Shown in pieces: positions 1 through 14,301 of a stretch of 64,000 bases of DNA. Source of the DNA: Acanthochlamys bracteata (Eukaryota; Streptophyta; Magnoliopsida; Pandanales; Velloziaceae); NCBI GenBank assembly GCA_019914995.1, contig CM034133.1, positions 9,318,495-9,382,494 of the forward strand, given 5' to 3'. A program made the translations under genes and the position numbers. Positions within the stretch are counted from its first letter, which is position 1, and every line of letters starts with the position of its first letter. The notes under the pieces were generated by a model. It saw only the letters and a program-made list of their open reading frames with translations. It did no database searches and was not told the DNA's origin.

Positions 1-131
1 AAATGGATTAAACAAGATTTCGCAAAAATAATTTTTACCAACTTGGTGAAGGAGTTCTTCTGGATACAATGATAGCTTCATGAGCTTGTCGTTGGTCTTT
101 GCTTAAAATTGTAAGTCTTTTCTACGACCAA

Positions 132-379
132 GGGCGTGTTTACCTTGCAGGTGAAGTGAGTTTTTTTGAAACTCACTTCACCCAAATTAAAAAATTAAAT
201 AAAAAATTAAAAATATTTAATAAAAATAAAATTATTTATTAATAAAATATTTATAGTAAGTATTAAAAATAATTTTTAAAAAAAATTATTAATAAAATAA
301 TTTTATTTAAATTTTTGTATATATTTTATGTTGAAAATGAGTTTTAAAAAAATTCACTTGGGGGTCGGTAAACACACCC
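132..379. mobile_element. Tourist-like MITE with CAA target duplication
   Basis: The left end reads GGGCGTGTTTACC and the right end reads GGTAAACACACCC, forming a terminal inverted repeat of about 13 bp. The element is flanked on both sides by CAA. The interior is very AT-rich and has no coding capacity. Size, GGGCGTGTTT-type end and 3-bp duplication fit a non-autonomous PIF/Harbinger (Tourist-like) element; the superfamily is inferred from end structure only. Confidence 0.7.
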
Positions 380-436
380 CAAGCAATTTCTTGCCATGTA
401 AAGACCAAAGGGAGTTAAAACACCTTTCAGACTTAA

Positions 437-580
437 AGCGTGTTTACTTGTCTGAGAATGAACTACTAAAAAATTAGTTTTTAACAGTAAATTTGTAAAA
501 GTAAATAAAAAATTATCGAAAATAAATTTTTTATTAAAAAAATTACTCCTACAGTCATTTACGGTGAAGCAAACACGTCC
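437..580. mobile_element. Short Tourist-like MITE with TAA target duplication
   Basis: The element begins AGCGTGTTTAC and ends in AAACACGTCC, with TAA directly on both sides. At 144 bp it is one of the shortest family members in the window. It is non-coding and probably a deletion derivative. Confidence 0.6.
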
Positions 581-2610
581 TAAAAATAACTTGCTGTGGT
601 AATAATTTTCCGCCCTTCTCTTTATTGGTCTTTTTGATTGAAATTTGGTTGCTTTGTCCTACTAGTAGGAGATGTCAAATTCTAGTATGTGTATAATACA
701 AACAAACAATAAATGTGAAACATTGACAAGATTTGAAACTCTACATAGTAATGCATGCCTTCAACATATTTCAAATTTTGCCCATTTTTTCCAAGTTATT
801 CAATTGAAGTTGGTTTTTGAAGTTTGCATCCTTTGTTTTATTTCCAAGAGGGATTGTAAAGATCGAGAGTGACTCATGAAAACAACCTTCTTCTATCTCT
901 TCGCTTTCGATCTTAATGAGGTATCCTTTTTGTCCATGCATATGACTTGAAAAAAAATTATTAGCTACCTAGTCTTTGAATCGGTCCATTTGAGCAACTT
1001 CTCTACAGTGAAATAGTGATACTAACGTTTTGAATTACTTTTGAGATAAAATTTTTTTAGAATGAAAATTATATTTATCTTTCTTAAAAAATAGTTATAT
1101 TTTTATTTAAAAAATAATAATAATAAATAATAAAAAAATATTACTATATAAAATTTTTAATAAAATTTTAAAATACTTATAAAAATATATCAAAAAACTT
1201 AAAATATAAAATTAAAAAATTATTTTTGAAATAAATAATGCCAAATGCTCATATGGCAATCCGCATTAGATTTCAACATTTTTTTGTAAATTTTTTATAA
1301 TATTTTAAAATTCTTATAAAAAATTAGTAAATATAATAATTTCAAATCGTAAGATCTTATTATTATTTATTTTTATTATTTTTTAAATTAAAAAATAGAA
1401 CTCAGCTTTAAAAAAATATTTAAAATACTTTTCATACTGAAAAATTTATTTTTAAAAACACTCTTAAATATCTCATTAGATATAGTTAGATTACTACAAA
1501 CAATTTGCGTAAACTTGGTGCTCCTACTATATGACTTTTTTGGCAGAAAGAAAACGAAAGCATGTCTAAATCATGGCAAGGAATTCTTGTGACCAATTTA
1601 ATCCACCATTGACTAATGACTATACAAGGTATGTCTAAATTGATTCCATCAACGCAATCTCTTTCATATGAAGAACTGGACACCTTTAATTTTGATCTTG
1701 CTAAAGACCAACTATCTACGGCTTTATCTAGTCAAATTGTGTTTGCTTTTTAGACTTGTGGACTTCGATTCTTTGTACTTGAAGTCTTTGATATGTCGGT
1801 ATTACACCAAAATAAGAAAAAAGAAAAAAATTAAATAGCGTTTGAAAGAATAATGCAAAACTTTCGAAGTTTCTTGAGGTAACAAAACTTCAACCTACAA
1901 GGAAAGCAAACAAGTAAGACAACAGACTTCATACTAGTATATTGATCCAGACTTCTAACAGAGAACAGATTAAGGCGCCGTTTGAAAGATCTTTTTATCT
2001 ACTTTTTATTTCAGTATAATATTTCACATTTTTTAATAGTTTTTTTAAAAATATATTTATTAAAATTTTAGAAAATATAAAACAAATATTGTAAATTCTT
2101 ATAATTGTTTATTTTTATTAATTTTGAAAGTGAAATTTTTTTTTTAGTTTATAGGCACTTTCAAAACCCACAAATCTCTCTTCATGAAAACAATCATTAG
2201 GCTGTACCCTGCAAATATTCATATAATTTCTTGTACTCTGGCAATAACATAACACTCATTCAAAGCAATACTTCATCAGACTGCCATGAAACAAATACGA
2301 CATTGTAGACAGTAGTATGTCTTATATTGTCATTAACCCAACACCAACATTATTTGCTTGAAAGGTTTAACGTTGAAAAGAAGGAAATATTTTCACATAG
2401 TTACATGTACCTACATCGTTCCCAAACTTGAACAGATAATAGAATTTACAATGTTGCAGCTAAGGCAAAGCATTTTGATATAAACTAAATCGGTATAGAT
2501 GAACTTTCTTCTTCAACAGCGGATTAGTGGAAGAGTTATGGATAATGTGAAAGAAACACATGAAATGAACCCACCCAAGCGCTAGAAAAGGTGCTGCTTG
2601 AGGTCAAATA

Positions 2611-4830
<2,220 letters not shown>

Positions 4831-7800
4831 GAGATAAAATGTAGCAGAATAATTTGGATATGTTGATTCTTTCGATTGTCTTCTGACTGATTTATAGAGA
4901 GAATGAAGAAGAAGATTGAATGAATGATTTACAGCGAATGAACGAGTTGCCTGATGAATGAATTTGTGAATCAGAAGAAGAGGGGAACGAAGTTTGGACT
5001 CGGCTTTTGCTTCATTACGAAAGTGGAAAAACCATTTGCAATATCATACCTTTATATTAACTAAATATAAATTGAGGTACAGTTTTGCTCCGTCAAGCTA
5101 CCCAAATGCTAGAAAAGAATTTTTGTTAACCACGATATGGATATAAAAAGGTTTGGAGGTTATATATTACAAATTCGAAAAAGGAAAAATAAAAGTAGAA
5201 CGGCTGGGGTGGGCTGGATGAAATGGTGTGGTTGGGAAAGAACGAGTTGGAAACTTCTTGCATCGTCCAAACCCAATCCAATTCCAATCCAAACAATAAA
5301 AAAATGTGAATAAAAAAGGACCAGCCGTTGTTGTGGGCGACTTTCTTTTTGCTTGATTCAAAAAGATTTAGAAAATAAAGAGGTATTTGAAATTACTTAT
5401 AAAATAAAATTTTTTTAAAATAAAAATATTTTTATTTTTAAAAAAATAAAGTTAAAATATATAATAAATAAGTTTTATTACGTAAAATTTTTTTATATTT
5501 TTTAAAATTTTAAATAAATTTTATAAAATTATAAAATATATATTAAAATTAAAAAATTTTGTCGAAAAAATAGAAAGACAAACGCACTCAAAACAATTCA
5601 CGTAAAAATCAGCCAACTTCAGTTCTTTCGGACATGTCTCGTAACACCGAATTTCACTTTTCTATTTTGTATTTTTATCATCTCGTATTTTATTTTTATC
5701 AAATTTATTTTACTTCTCACAAAATTTATTTTTACAAAATTTACTTTTATGCAATTAAGACATGCTTTTTTTTTTTAATAGGAATGAATTCAACAATCAA
5801 ATTTCTCCTGTTACAAAGTAGTACAAAAAAAAATGGACTCGTTTCCAACTACAACTGCAACATGACTGGAGGCACAAGCTGAAGAAAGAATTCTGATAAA
5901 AGCTGGAGCCATATTGCCAGAGTGCAATTATTGATGGGCATAATTAACCAAATCCATTTCCATCGAATACAGCTTTGGCGAGTGAAGATACAAGTTCATG
6001 TGATAAGATTCACATGAAGATCTGGATAGGAAGTGTTACATTCTAATACTAGAAGAACTTACGACATTCACACAGGCAAATATCCTCTCAAGCTATTGGA
6101 ACGACATAATAAATACACCAAACCAATTTTCAAAAAGACACATGAAGATCAAAACCACTAAGAGCGTGTTTTAAATATCCGTAACTGAGTTTCGTAAAAA
6201 TAAAAAATAAAAAATAAACTTTCTTAAAAAATAAGATGAAAGTAAAGTTCAGTATTTGTATTTCAATAGATTTTAAAAATATATTAAAAACTAAAAAATA
6301 TAATTATATTAAAAAATATATAAATAAAAAAATTAGAACTAAAATTTCGCATATGAAAGTAGAATTCTGAATTTTTTGTATAATTGAAACATATAAACTG
6401 TTTGAAACTTAAAATCTAACGGAAAAAAATAAAATTATGTGCATTTGAAACACGCCCTAAATTAATGTTCATTAACATTTTGGAATTCATATCAACAGTT
6501 TCCAACTTTCCATGTGGTCAAAGAAATTCTGTAAAAACATTAGGAGCCTTTAAAACTTGTTCACCAGAAAAATTTCAACGATTTGGATGTATATGCCAGG
6601 CACAGCTTTTTAGCCTAAAATCCTCCAACTACGGATAAGTATTCCAGCACAAAAAAAGAAATAAATTCATAATAGTAGGTGTGCCTACCACAAGATACAC
6701 GAGTTGATAAAGAAACCAACTTGGACTTCTCTATCCAACGTGTAGAACATAAAAACATATAAACAATGCAATCTCAAAAATCTAATGCGTCCCTACAACA
6801 CGATACCCAAGCATTAGACATACACCTTCCAATTAATTACAATGGGATCACACTCGGTTCAACTAAGACTAAAATGATATAATCATGACAGATGGTCACA
6901 ATTGTGAGCCGAACAATATACTGTGCATTTTATCTGGGACAATTTCGGACTGAAAACCAAATGCAGTTGAAAATTATCAGAACAACCAAGTCATACCATG
7001 ATCACACGTTGGCAATTAGCTAACTTTTAGAAACTAGGAAGACCTTGCGTATGGGGAAGGCCACATTACTTCAAAGTTTACACTCCACACACAAATCCAG
7101 AATCATTGCAAGTATTCCCTGTCAAGTTTCACTCTCTCATTAGGAAGCATAGTCTGAAGAGTTTTAGAATCCTTGTACTTTTCTAATCCTGACCTTGTAA
7201 AGCAACGTGTAACTAGGATCTCCTTGAGTAAGATTGTTGTTGAGACTATAAGCTAATTGTAATATCATATATACTGAATTTGATTCAGCTTTCTAAAAAA
7301 GAAAGCACATCAAACCATCCCCTTCGTAGTTACTCAATGAAATTCACTATGTAAGGGAATATCTTTGAACTATCAGAAGACATTCCCTGCTTTATTCATA
7401 GAAGTGGTCGAACAAAGGTTAATATCAAGATAAGATGATGTCGAATATATTCCAAAATATCATATATAATGAGTACACACAACTTGGACAATGGAAAGAT
7501 AAGCCAGGAGGTAGCTGAAGACATGGTACAGCAATATTTTTTCACTTGCATACATCCTTACACGAGCCTCACAAGAGCCCAATTGAATTGCCATATAAAA
7601 GAAAGCTACAAGAGGGGGGAAAAAACGCTTCTATAGAACTTGTATATGCGACAAACTCGAACAATTTACCATTCCCAAACAAAAAGGCATGGTGGTTACA
7701 TATTGCAAGGTAGTCATTCGACCCTTGACATATTTGAAGTGCAGGTCTGAAAGGGGGCAAGAGGTTGCAAACAATCTAACAGTGGTAATGAAGTGAATTT

Positions 7801-8474
7801 CCACTAAGCAAACGAGTAGTGAAAGCCATCCTAGCTAACAAAGGTTATAGAAAGAATGTTGCTTCTGCTGATAGAAATGGAAGCCCATCTATGGCTAAAA
7901 AATATTGTAAAATGTATGTTGCTTCCGTAGAAAGGGGAAGTGTATAGGTCGTTCAGTACCAATATAAAATCAACCAAAAGACACAAAAATTCTATCACAA
8001 TAGCAGCCCATCTACCTGAAAGGTGGTTTGTTTATTTTACTTGCCTCGTCAAAGACAGAATAAAAGATAACCTTCTGCCTAACTTAGACTGCACAAGTGT
8101 TATGCTATTGAGGAGGAGAAATAACTACCTCAAAGCACTATCAAATAGAAAGCATAATTCATTGTAAAGCAAAATACTACAATGCAGATCAGAAAATATA
8201 CTTGTCTCATGAAACATAAAAACTCAAATTCCATAACACCTAAGCTGCTCAGATTAAAAAGTGGAAAAAGCATAAACATGGTTTTGAGATTCTCAGCCAT
8301 ATGCCACAGTATGCAGGAAAAACTGCAGCCAGTTAACTGTGCATCTCTGTGGCTCACCATGGTACAGGCAGAGAAGAATTTCCATGGAAGTCCTTCAGCG
8401 GGTATGCCACTGAACAACACACAGCACTCTTTGAAAGATCATCAGCTCAAAGATGTAAAACAGAAACTGCATCT
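4831..8474. other. Intergenic region between GSDA and dyskerin
   Basis: No recognisable protein or RNA gene is seen. The segment at 5379-5588 is AT-rich and ends in CAAACGCACTC, so it is probably a decayed MITE. A clear MITE lies at 6162-6457. The part from 6.5 to 8.4 kb has a more balanced composition than the MITE-rich spacers but only short unrelated open frames. The portion next to 8475 probably includes the 3' UTR of the minus-strand dyskerin gene. Confidence 0.5.
6162..6457. mobile_element. Tourist-like MITE, long subfamily (about 296 bp), TAA duplication
   Basis: The left end is GAGCGTGTTTTAAAT and the right end is ATTTGAAACACGCCC; TAA flanks both sides. Just inside the left end lies a subfamily signature, CCGTAACTGAGTTTCGTAAA, shared with the elements at 15660, 19106 and 32316 and, inverted, at 55639. 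Confidence 0.75.
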
Positions 8475-10334
8475 CTAATCATCCTGTTCTGCCTCCTCTG
8501 CATCTCGGTGCTTCTTTTTCTTCTTGTCCTTCTTCTTCTTTTCACTTTTATCAGCCTCCTCAGCTTCTGCAATCACCTCAGCATCATCATCTTTACTCTT
8601 CTTCTTTTTCTTCTTCTTTTCCGTACCAGCCTTCTCCACATCAGACCCTTCAGGTTCGCTCTTAATTTTTTTGCTGCTCTTATCCTTCTCCTCACCGTCT
8701 GACCCTGATGCTTCTCTCTTCTCTTTGTCCTTCTTCTTTTTCTTCTTCTTCTCACTCTTCTCCTCTTCAACCACCTCTTCAGGTACTTCCTCCTTGCTTT
8801 TCTTCAACTTGTCCTTTACTTGCTCCACTGCTCCATCAGCCTCTTCAACCTTCGACTTCTTCAGCTCAGGGTCCTCACCATTTTCTCTGTCTGCCTTGCG
8901 CTTTCGTCCTTCCCCATCTTCATCCTCCCTATGCTTTTTCTTCTTTTTCTTCTCCTCCTTACCTTCAGCAACCGCAACGATCTCCTTTCTCACCTCTTCC
9001 ACCTTCACTACTGCAGTATCAGCCTTTGCCTTCTCCTTTCCAGCTGCTGCTGCAGCAGCCATACTAGCAATTAGGTTATCGCTACCTGCCGGAAGTGCCA
9101 CATTTCGGAGCCACTCAGCTGGTGTCTTCTCATTGGGCTTCCCATGCTTATCCAGAAGCCCCTCAGCAATCATCCTCTTCTTCATAGATGCCCTTGGACC
9201 CAGGCCCCATTTCCTTGGGTATGTATCTCTGTCCATCACAACCCTCTTAATCCTTGCCACAACCCCATGATCACAAGTTGCCATTACAGCAGTAGTCATC
9301 TCCGCTATCCCCACAGCAATAGCCTCTCCCTTGGTAGTCATCAGAACAACCTCCTGCCCATTCTCGATATCATTATCAAACCTCAGCAGACCAGGAATCA
9401 TAAGCTTCGCACCGTAACAAATGGCATTGACCGCAGAATCCTTCACTACCAGCCTCTTATAACTTGTAAGCAACACCTCCAAAGGCATAACAACCCTGCG
9501 AAGGTAAGTCTCATCCTTATAGTTATCATACATCCACTGCGCATCAAGTACATCATGCATAGTCACCATATTATCATTCTCCCCTAAAATCCCAGACCTC
9601 ACTCTCCTCAACTCCTGCATATGCCCACCGACACCAAGCAAAAGCCCCATATGCACACACATAGTCCTAACATACGTCCCAGCCTCGCACGAAATCCAAA
9701 ACACGACAAGGTTCCTATCTTTGTCAAACTCAAGCAACTTAGACTCGTAAATAGTCCTAATCCTAAGCTGCCTCTTCACAGCTGAAATCAAAGGTGGCAT
9801 CTGAAACACTGCACCAGTCAAAGTCTCCAAAGCTCTGGCAACTTTTGAAGCATCCGACACACTAGAATGCAATCTCAAAACGCAAACATACTCCTTACCT
9901 GCTCCTTGCTGCGATTTCACCAACCTCGTCGCCCGATCAATACAAACGATCAAATTCCCGGTAACTTTCGGATCAAGCGTACCGGAATGCCCCGTCTTCT
10001 CGGTTCTCAGTATCCGTTTAATCCAAGCAACAACTTCGTGCGACGACGGATTCGATGGTTTATCGAGATTGATAACGCCGTAACGAAGGTACTGATCGAG
10101 CGGGCGGTTGAGCGGAGAGTAACCGGAGGGAAGAGGAGTGAAGTGGCCCGTCCGAACGTTGAGTCTGTCGTAGTTCTTCAATAACAATGGCCATGTTGAC
10201 GAATCGAGAGAGGGGGTGAAAGATTGCGGCTTGATTTGGTACTCACGATCTTCTTCTTCTTCTCCGCCGATCGATGGAACCATGGCGGCTGTTGATGAGC
10301 TGTTATTGTTGTTGTGCTTGTCTTTCTTCCCCAT
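8475..10334 (-). CDS. NAP57: Dyskerin / H/ACA snoRNP pseudouridine synthase (NAP57/CBF5)
   Basis: This intronless gene encodes 619 residues. Dyskerin is the catalytic subunit of box H/ACA ribonucleoproteins, which pseudouridylate rRNA and snRNA in the nucleolus; it also associates with telomerase RNA. The order of domains is an N-terminal dyskerin-like segment (about 35-95), a TruB-type catalytic domain with [12 protein letters not shown] (catalytic Asp D121), a PUA RNA-binding domain (about 296-370) followed by YPRKWGLGP, and a long tail from about 445 rich in Lys-Lys-Glu/Asp runs typical of the eukaryotic protein and carrying nuclear/nucleolar signals. The polyasparagine stretch at residues 8-11 is a simple repeat. 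The ATG at 10334 precedes the conserved domain by about 35 residues, a normal length. The Lys-rich tail makes a long serine/phenylalanine-rich shadow frame on the other strand. Confidence 0.97.
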   Translation of the reverse strand: MGKKDKHNNNNSSSTAAMVPSIGGEEEEDREYQIKPQSFTPSLDSSTWPLLLKNYDRLNVRTGHFTPLPSGYSPLNRPLDQYLRYGVINLDKPSNPSSHEVVAWIKRILRTEKTGHSGTLDPKVTGNLIVCIDRATRLVKSQQGAGKEYVCVLRLHSSVSDASKVARALETLTGAVFQMPPLISAVKRQLRIRTIYESKLLEFDKDRNLVVFWISCEAGTYVRTMCVHMGLLLGVGGHMQELRRVRSGILGENDNMVTMHDVLDAQWMYDNYKDETYLRRVVMPLEVLLTSYKRLVVKDSAVNAICYGAKLMIPGLLRFDNDIENGQEVVLMTTKGEAIAVGIAEMTTAVMATCDHGVVARIKRVVMDRDTYPRKWGLGPRASMKKRMIAEGLLDKHGKPNEKTPAEWLRNVALPAGSDNLIASMAAAAAAGKEKAKADTAVVKVEEVRKEIVAVAEGKEEKKKKKKHREDEDGEGRKRKADRENGEDPELKKSKVEEADGAVEQVKDKLKKSKEEVPEEVVEEEKSEKKKKKKKDKEKREASGSDGEEKDKSSKKIKSEPEGSDVEKAGTEKKKKKKKSKDDDAEVIAEAEEADKSEKKKKDKKKKKHRDAEEAEQDD

Positions 10335-10982
10335 GGAACGAAGCTAGAGAGGGAAATTAGGGTTTTGGTAAAGAAGGAGAAAGCAGAGAGATGGCGGCTG
10401 GGGTTTTAGCGAGAGTGATGGAGAAAGGTTTAGAAGGAAGAAGAACTGAAGGATAAATTGGTAAATTAGGCTTATAAGTGAGACTTGAAGGTGCAAATAC
10501 AGAAGCCCAAGAGTGCGGTTTGTTTGTCTAAAAAATATTGGGGGCCCATATACGTGTCTTCCTCGTACGTACACAGTGGCGTTCTTGTAATTTAGTAAAC
10601 AAGTATATGGAAGTGTACAAGTATGTAAGCACCCAGCGCCATTTTTGTAGATATTTTACTGCAGATAATTTTATACAATATTTTTAGTGAAATTCACGTC
10701 ACACATTAATTATATAGAGCTTATTTATTTATCAACATTTTATACTCACTTTCTTTAAATTTATTTATAACTTTTAACTCATTTTTAAAGTAAAATAAAC
10801 TTAAAATTAAACTAGATTTTGTTCTCAAAAAATTTACTTTCAAATTTTAAATTATATAACTTTCACTTTCAAATTTATTATTAATACAAAATAAATACAA
10901 AATTTTATTTAAAAAAAGTAAATTTAATATTAAAATAAACACGCCACATAATATTCATGATCTACATAACTTTCACTATTTT

Positions 10983-12648
10983 TCAAAGTTTTGCGTACTT
11001 CTTTATAATATTTTGGTAACTCTTCATCTCCTGCGGTGGATCTCCGTTGCAGATTATGGTAACTTTTGATACGGATATGAGTGATCTTTTTGCAGTTGAT
11101 GAAACAATCTTGTATAACTCTACTTCCCATACCTTCATTCAAATAAAAAAAAGAGCAAACAAAATTAAATCAAGCGATATGCATACAACACTCAACAGTT
11201 TTATTCTTTTCTTTTTGAAAATTTAGTAAGAATAATTAAATTTCTATATCTTCATTTAATAATATGCATTTTTTTCTTTTTATAAATGCGTCTTTATAAA
11301 TTTAATAAATCACTCTCTGTTCATATCTCATATTTAATTTTAATAAAACTATTTTCAAACAAATAAATACATCCTAAATCACAAATAAATAAACAATTTT
11401 GATATTACTATCTAGAGTGTGTTTGGTTTAGCTTTTTAAAAATTACTTTTCAATTTTTTTTATTTTATATTTTTTAATATATATTTTATAAATATATAAA
11501 AATTTATTTAAAAATTTAGAAATTATAAAAAATTATATAAAATGAGATTTTTTTAAATATATTTTTATTTTTTAAAAATAAAAAAATAAAACTTATTTTT
11601 TAAAAAAAATTATTTTCTATTTTAAAAAAATTTTATTTCATAAATATTCTCAAACGCTCCCCTAAAATGATATGGTCACAGTATTCACACTTATTTAATG
11701 CATATTTGGTATTACAGTTGAGGTGTTTTTCCAACTTTATTTAATTTTTAGCTTTTTATTAATTTTGTTATAATATTTAAAAAAAAGTCTTAAAAACTTT
11801 TAAAATCTACATAAATTGTACTGCATAAATTTTAAATTTTAATAAAACATAGTTTATTTTACGCATTTTTTAAATGACTCCTTAAACTAATAAGGTAAGC
11901 AAAGGATTTCTAATATCGGCAAGAGTGATTGAGCAGGTATTTGACAAAACTGAGCAAAATTCAACAGGAGACGATAGGGCTGTGTTTTCTGAGTGCTTTT
12001 TAAAATATAGTTTTTATTTTCAAAAAGTAATAATAAAGTTTAATTTTAATTTTTAAAATATATTTAAAAATTGATAATTATTTTGTTGAAAAGTATTACT
12101 AAACAGCCACGTATGCATGATTTGACACAACTCCAATAATGAAGGCTGCCGTAGTCCGCAATCCATCCAACTTTTCTGAAATGAACATAAGGTACCTGAA
12201 TCTTTTTGCCCATCTGGACTGGCTTGGCTTCTGCTTCCACAATGTCACCCAGTAGTGCCGGCCGGAGATGGTTAGTCGATAGCTGAATTCCGGCAACGAT
12301 CTTCATCCCAGAGGCTACATAAGCTCCTAAGCTTGCCATGGATTCTGCTATGAGTGCAGAAACTCCTCCATTCAACATCTTGAATGGCTGCATATATACA
12401 AAATCAAACATGTAACCAATTAAAGCAACCCCCCTAAATTAAACTTGGGAACTTTTAAGGAAATTAAAGGATTGTTTCACCTGGCAGCATGTTTTGGTGA
12501 CCGTTAACCGACCGGAGAGTTTCTCCGGTGAGATGCAGGTGTATTTAAAGCCTAGGATGTGGAGCGTAAGATCGATCTCCGCCGTTGCTGATGCAACTGA
12601 CGAGGAGGAAGGAGAGCGTGTTACGCCCATCTCTTCTTGCCTATTCAT
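10983..12648 (-). CDS. DHNAT: 1,4-dihydroxy-2-naphthoyl-CoA thioesterase-like (DHNAT), peroxisomal, 3 exons
   Basis: The product is a 169-residue hot-dog fold thioesterase. Plant DHNATs hydrolyse DHNA-CoA in peroxisomes, a step of phylloquinone (vitamin K1) synthesis. Exons on the minus strand are 12648-12481, 12387-12196 and 11132-10983, all GT-AG and phase 0. Exon 2 carries LNGGVSALIAESMASLGA with the expected catalytic Glu (E71), and exon 3 carries VWEVELYK and SVSKVTIICNG, in the family order. The protein ends in AKL, a PTS1-type peroxisomal signal. Reading on past exon 2 gives a false short end; exon 3 was found 1063 bp away, beyond a MITE at 11415-11661. N62 stands where most relatives have His in the HGG motif. 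An early ATG start at 12648 was chosen; the next in-frame Met is M7. A related acyl-CoA thioesterase is possible. Confidence 0.85.
11415..11661. mobile_element. Tourist-like MITE in DHNAT intron 2, CTA duplication
   Basis: The element starts GAGTGTGTTTGG and ends CAAACGCTCCC, flanked by CTA on both sides. It lies wholly within the 1063-bp intron 2 of the thioesterase gene and explains about a quarter of that intron's length. It is non-coding and about 85 percent A+T by eye. Confidence 0.7.
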
Positions 12649-12849
12649 CTCCTCCTCCTGCTCCTGTTGTTGTTGTTTGGAATGGTTTTGAAGCGAACGA
12701 TATTGGTGGTTAGTGTAGAAAATTTTCTTTTAAGTTCTGGAATTCTATTTATTTATTTTTATTTCTTTTAGTTGGTAGGACTTTTGTGAAACAATAATTT
12801 ATGTGGTCTAAATCAGTGATTGTATGTTTCAATATTATACTACGACTTA

Positions 12850-13103
12850 GAGCGCGTTTGGTTTAACTTTTCAAAAATTATTTTTTAATTTTTTTTTATT
12901 TCATATTTTTTAATATATATTTTATAAGTATATAAAAAATTTATTTAAAAATTTAGAAAATATAAAAAAATTCTAAATAGTGAGATATTGCATATTTTTA
13001 TTATTTTTTTAAAATTAAAAAAATTAAAGCTTATTTCTTTAAAAAATAAAAATATTTTTTATTTTAGAAAAATTTTATTTTATAAGCACTTTTAAATACC
13101 GTC
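12850..13103. mobile_element. Tourist-like MITE, TTA duplication, just upstream of DHNAT
   Basis: The left end is GAGCGCGTTTGGTTTAAC and the right end is less well conserved (AAATACCGTC); TTA flanks both sides. It closely resembles the element inside DHNAT intron 2, including the internal order of AT tracts, so the two are sister copies. It sits about 200 bp before the DHNAT start codon and could lie in or near its promoter. Confidence 0.65.
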
Positions 13104-14018
13104 TTAGAGATCATGTGGAATTACTTACGAAATATTTTTTAATAAAAAAAAGTTGTTGATATTTTAAACAAATGAGCTTGTTTTGTGTTTTTAGTTTAAA
13201 AGTTATATCTATAATAATTCTATGAACTACAAATTCTCTCATATTAAAAAAATTTTTAAAATATTATAAAGATGTTTTAAAGATGAAAAGAAAATTAAAA
13301 AAAACATCCATAAGAAATGCCAAATATGTCTTAGTCCAGTAGCAACACACCAATAAGTGGAATTTTGAAGTGTTTTTTAATTTTATATAGTAATATTTAA
13401 TTATATTTTTTAATTATATTTTAGATAAAAAATAAATTTTTTTCTGAAAAATATTTAATTTTTTTAAAAAAATTATTTTATAAATATTTTAAATATCAGT
13501 CTCGTGGCATAATGAACCGCAAAAGTTTTTTCAAGCAAACACCTACAAAGACATTCACAAAATGAAACAATAGTTTGTTACAAAATCTCGCTCCTCACAC
13601 AACAACGAAGCACAAACTTGAAGGGTTCGTTTGATTCAACCATAAACGGCTCCGGAAGTAAACTTTTTTTTATGCGTGTGTTTTTTTTCACATCGAAATC
13701 ACTTTTTTTACTTAAAATTTATTTTAATTTATTTTTTATTACGAAAGAACACAAAAATCACTTCAACTTATTTTTTAATACAAAAAAAACATACCATTTT
13801 TAATAATACTATTTCTAACAATTATTTTTTAAAATTTATTTTTAAAAAACTCACTTTCAAAATAAAAAAAACGCACCCATAGATCACAAAGTCACTTTAT
13901 AATGGCTTATATACTTTTATAAACTTTTGAAAAACTCACTCTAAACAAATAACAAGTAGAAGAAAACCATAGTAACAAAACTCAAGGATAAACATGGAGA
14001 ACGTATAGTACTCTAGAG
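13104..14018. other. AT-rich spacer with a further MITE-like repeat
   Basis: The segment 13623-13878 starts GGGTTCGTTTGATT and ends AAACGCACCC, so it has MITE-like inverted ends, but no matching flanking duplication is visible. The rest is AT-rich sequence without a supported gene. Confidence 0.5.
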
Positions 14019-14213
14019 CTAGAGCTGGTCATCTGCGTACATGCTCTTATGGACTTTGTCAATATAATCCTTGGCCTTCCTGTCAATATTCTGCTCTGCA
14101 TAGAAACTCCGGCGATCGTCGTCGCTCGGTCTGACCTTCCTTGAAGAGGTATACCCTCTTTCATCGCCATCGCCCTGCGATGAGCTCTGCAAGCAACTAG
14201 TTGATCCTCCCAT
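14019..14213 (-). CDS. Small hypothetical protein with putative N-terminal acylation site
   Basis: This is a single-exon frame of 64 residues. It begins MGGSTSC, which fits a plant N-myristoylation signal (Gly2, Ser/Thr at 5-6) with a nearby Cys7 suitable for palmitoylation, so attachment to the plasma membrane is a reasonable inference. The middle is polar with many Asp/Arg/Ser. The C-terminal third, RSFYAEQNIDRKAKDYIDKV, looks like an amphipathic helix of a type I associate with short plant-specific proteins of unknown role. A (TA)n tract about 70-90 bp upstream may act as the TATA region. I do not recognise a named family. An alternative overlapping frame of 78 residues, 13982-14218, looks less protein-like. 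Confidence 0.6.
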   Translation of the reverse strand: MGGSTSCLQSSSQGDGDERGYTSSRKVRPSDDDRRSFYAEQNIDRKAKDYIDKVHKSMYADDQL

Positions 14214-14278
14214 TTCACTTCAAGAATTGCAGCTGATCAACAACGCTCTACCTTGGTTGAAGATTAATTTCAATGTCT

Positions 14279-14301
14279 GCATATATATATATATATATAT
14301 A
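14279..14301. repeat. (AT)n microsatellite / possible TATA region
   Basis: An uninterrupted AT dinucleotide run lies upstream of the small minus-strand gene at 14019-14213. Its distance from the ATG suits a core promoter, but simple TA runs are also common in this genome. Confidence 0.5.

Larger units (their letters stand above)
1..2610. other. Gene-free AT-rich spacer
   Basis: Apart from the two MITEs at 132-379 and 437-580, this stretch holds further AT-rich segments resembling decayed MITEs, at about 1040-1460 and at 1974-2169; the last starts GGCGCCGTTTG. Short open frames here show no codon-like composition or recognisable domains. I find no supported gene. Confidence 0.6.

Noticed and set aside
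132-380. Stowaway (Tc1/mariner) assignment for the MITEs
   Set aside because: Stowaway elements duplicate TA and have CTCCCTCC-type ends; these have 3-bp duplications and GGGYGYGTTT ends.
7187-7200. TCCTGACCTTGTAA resembling the TAS3 tasiARF core
   Set aside because: Only about 14 of 21 positions agree and no miR390 sites are visible on either side.
8524-9270. Open frame of 248 residues on the plus strand opposite dyskerin
   Set aside because: It is Ser/Phe/Leu low-complexity sequence created by the complement of the Lys-rich AAG/GAA codons of the dyskerin tail.
12064-12411. DHNAT as a truncated pseudogene ending just after exon 2
   Set aside because: A matching third exon with correct phase and a terminal AKL was found at 11132-10983.
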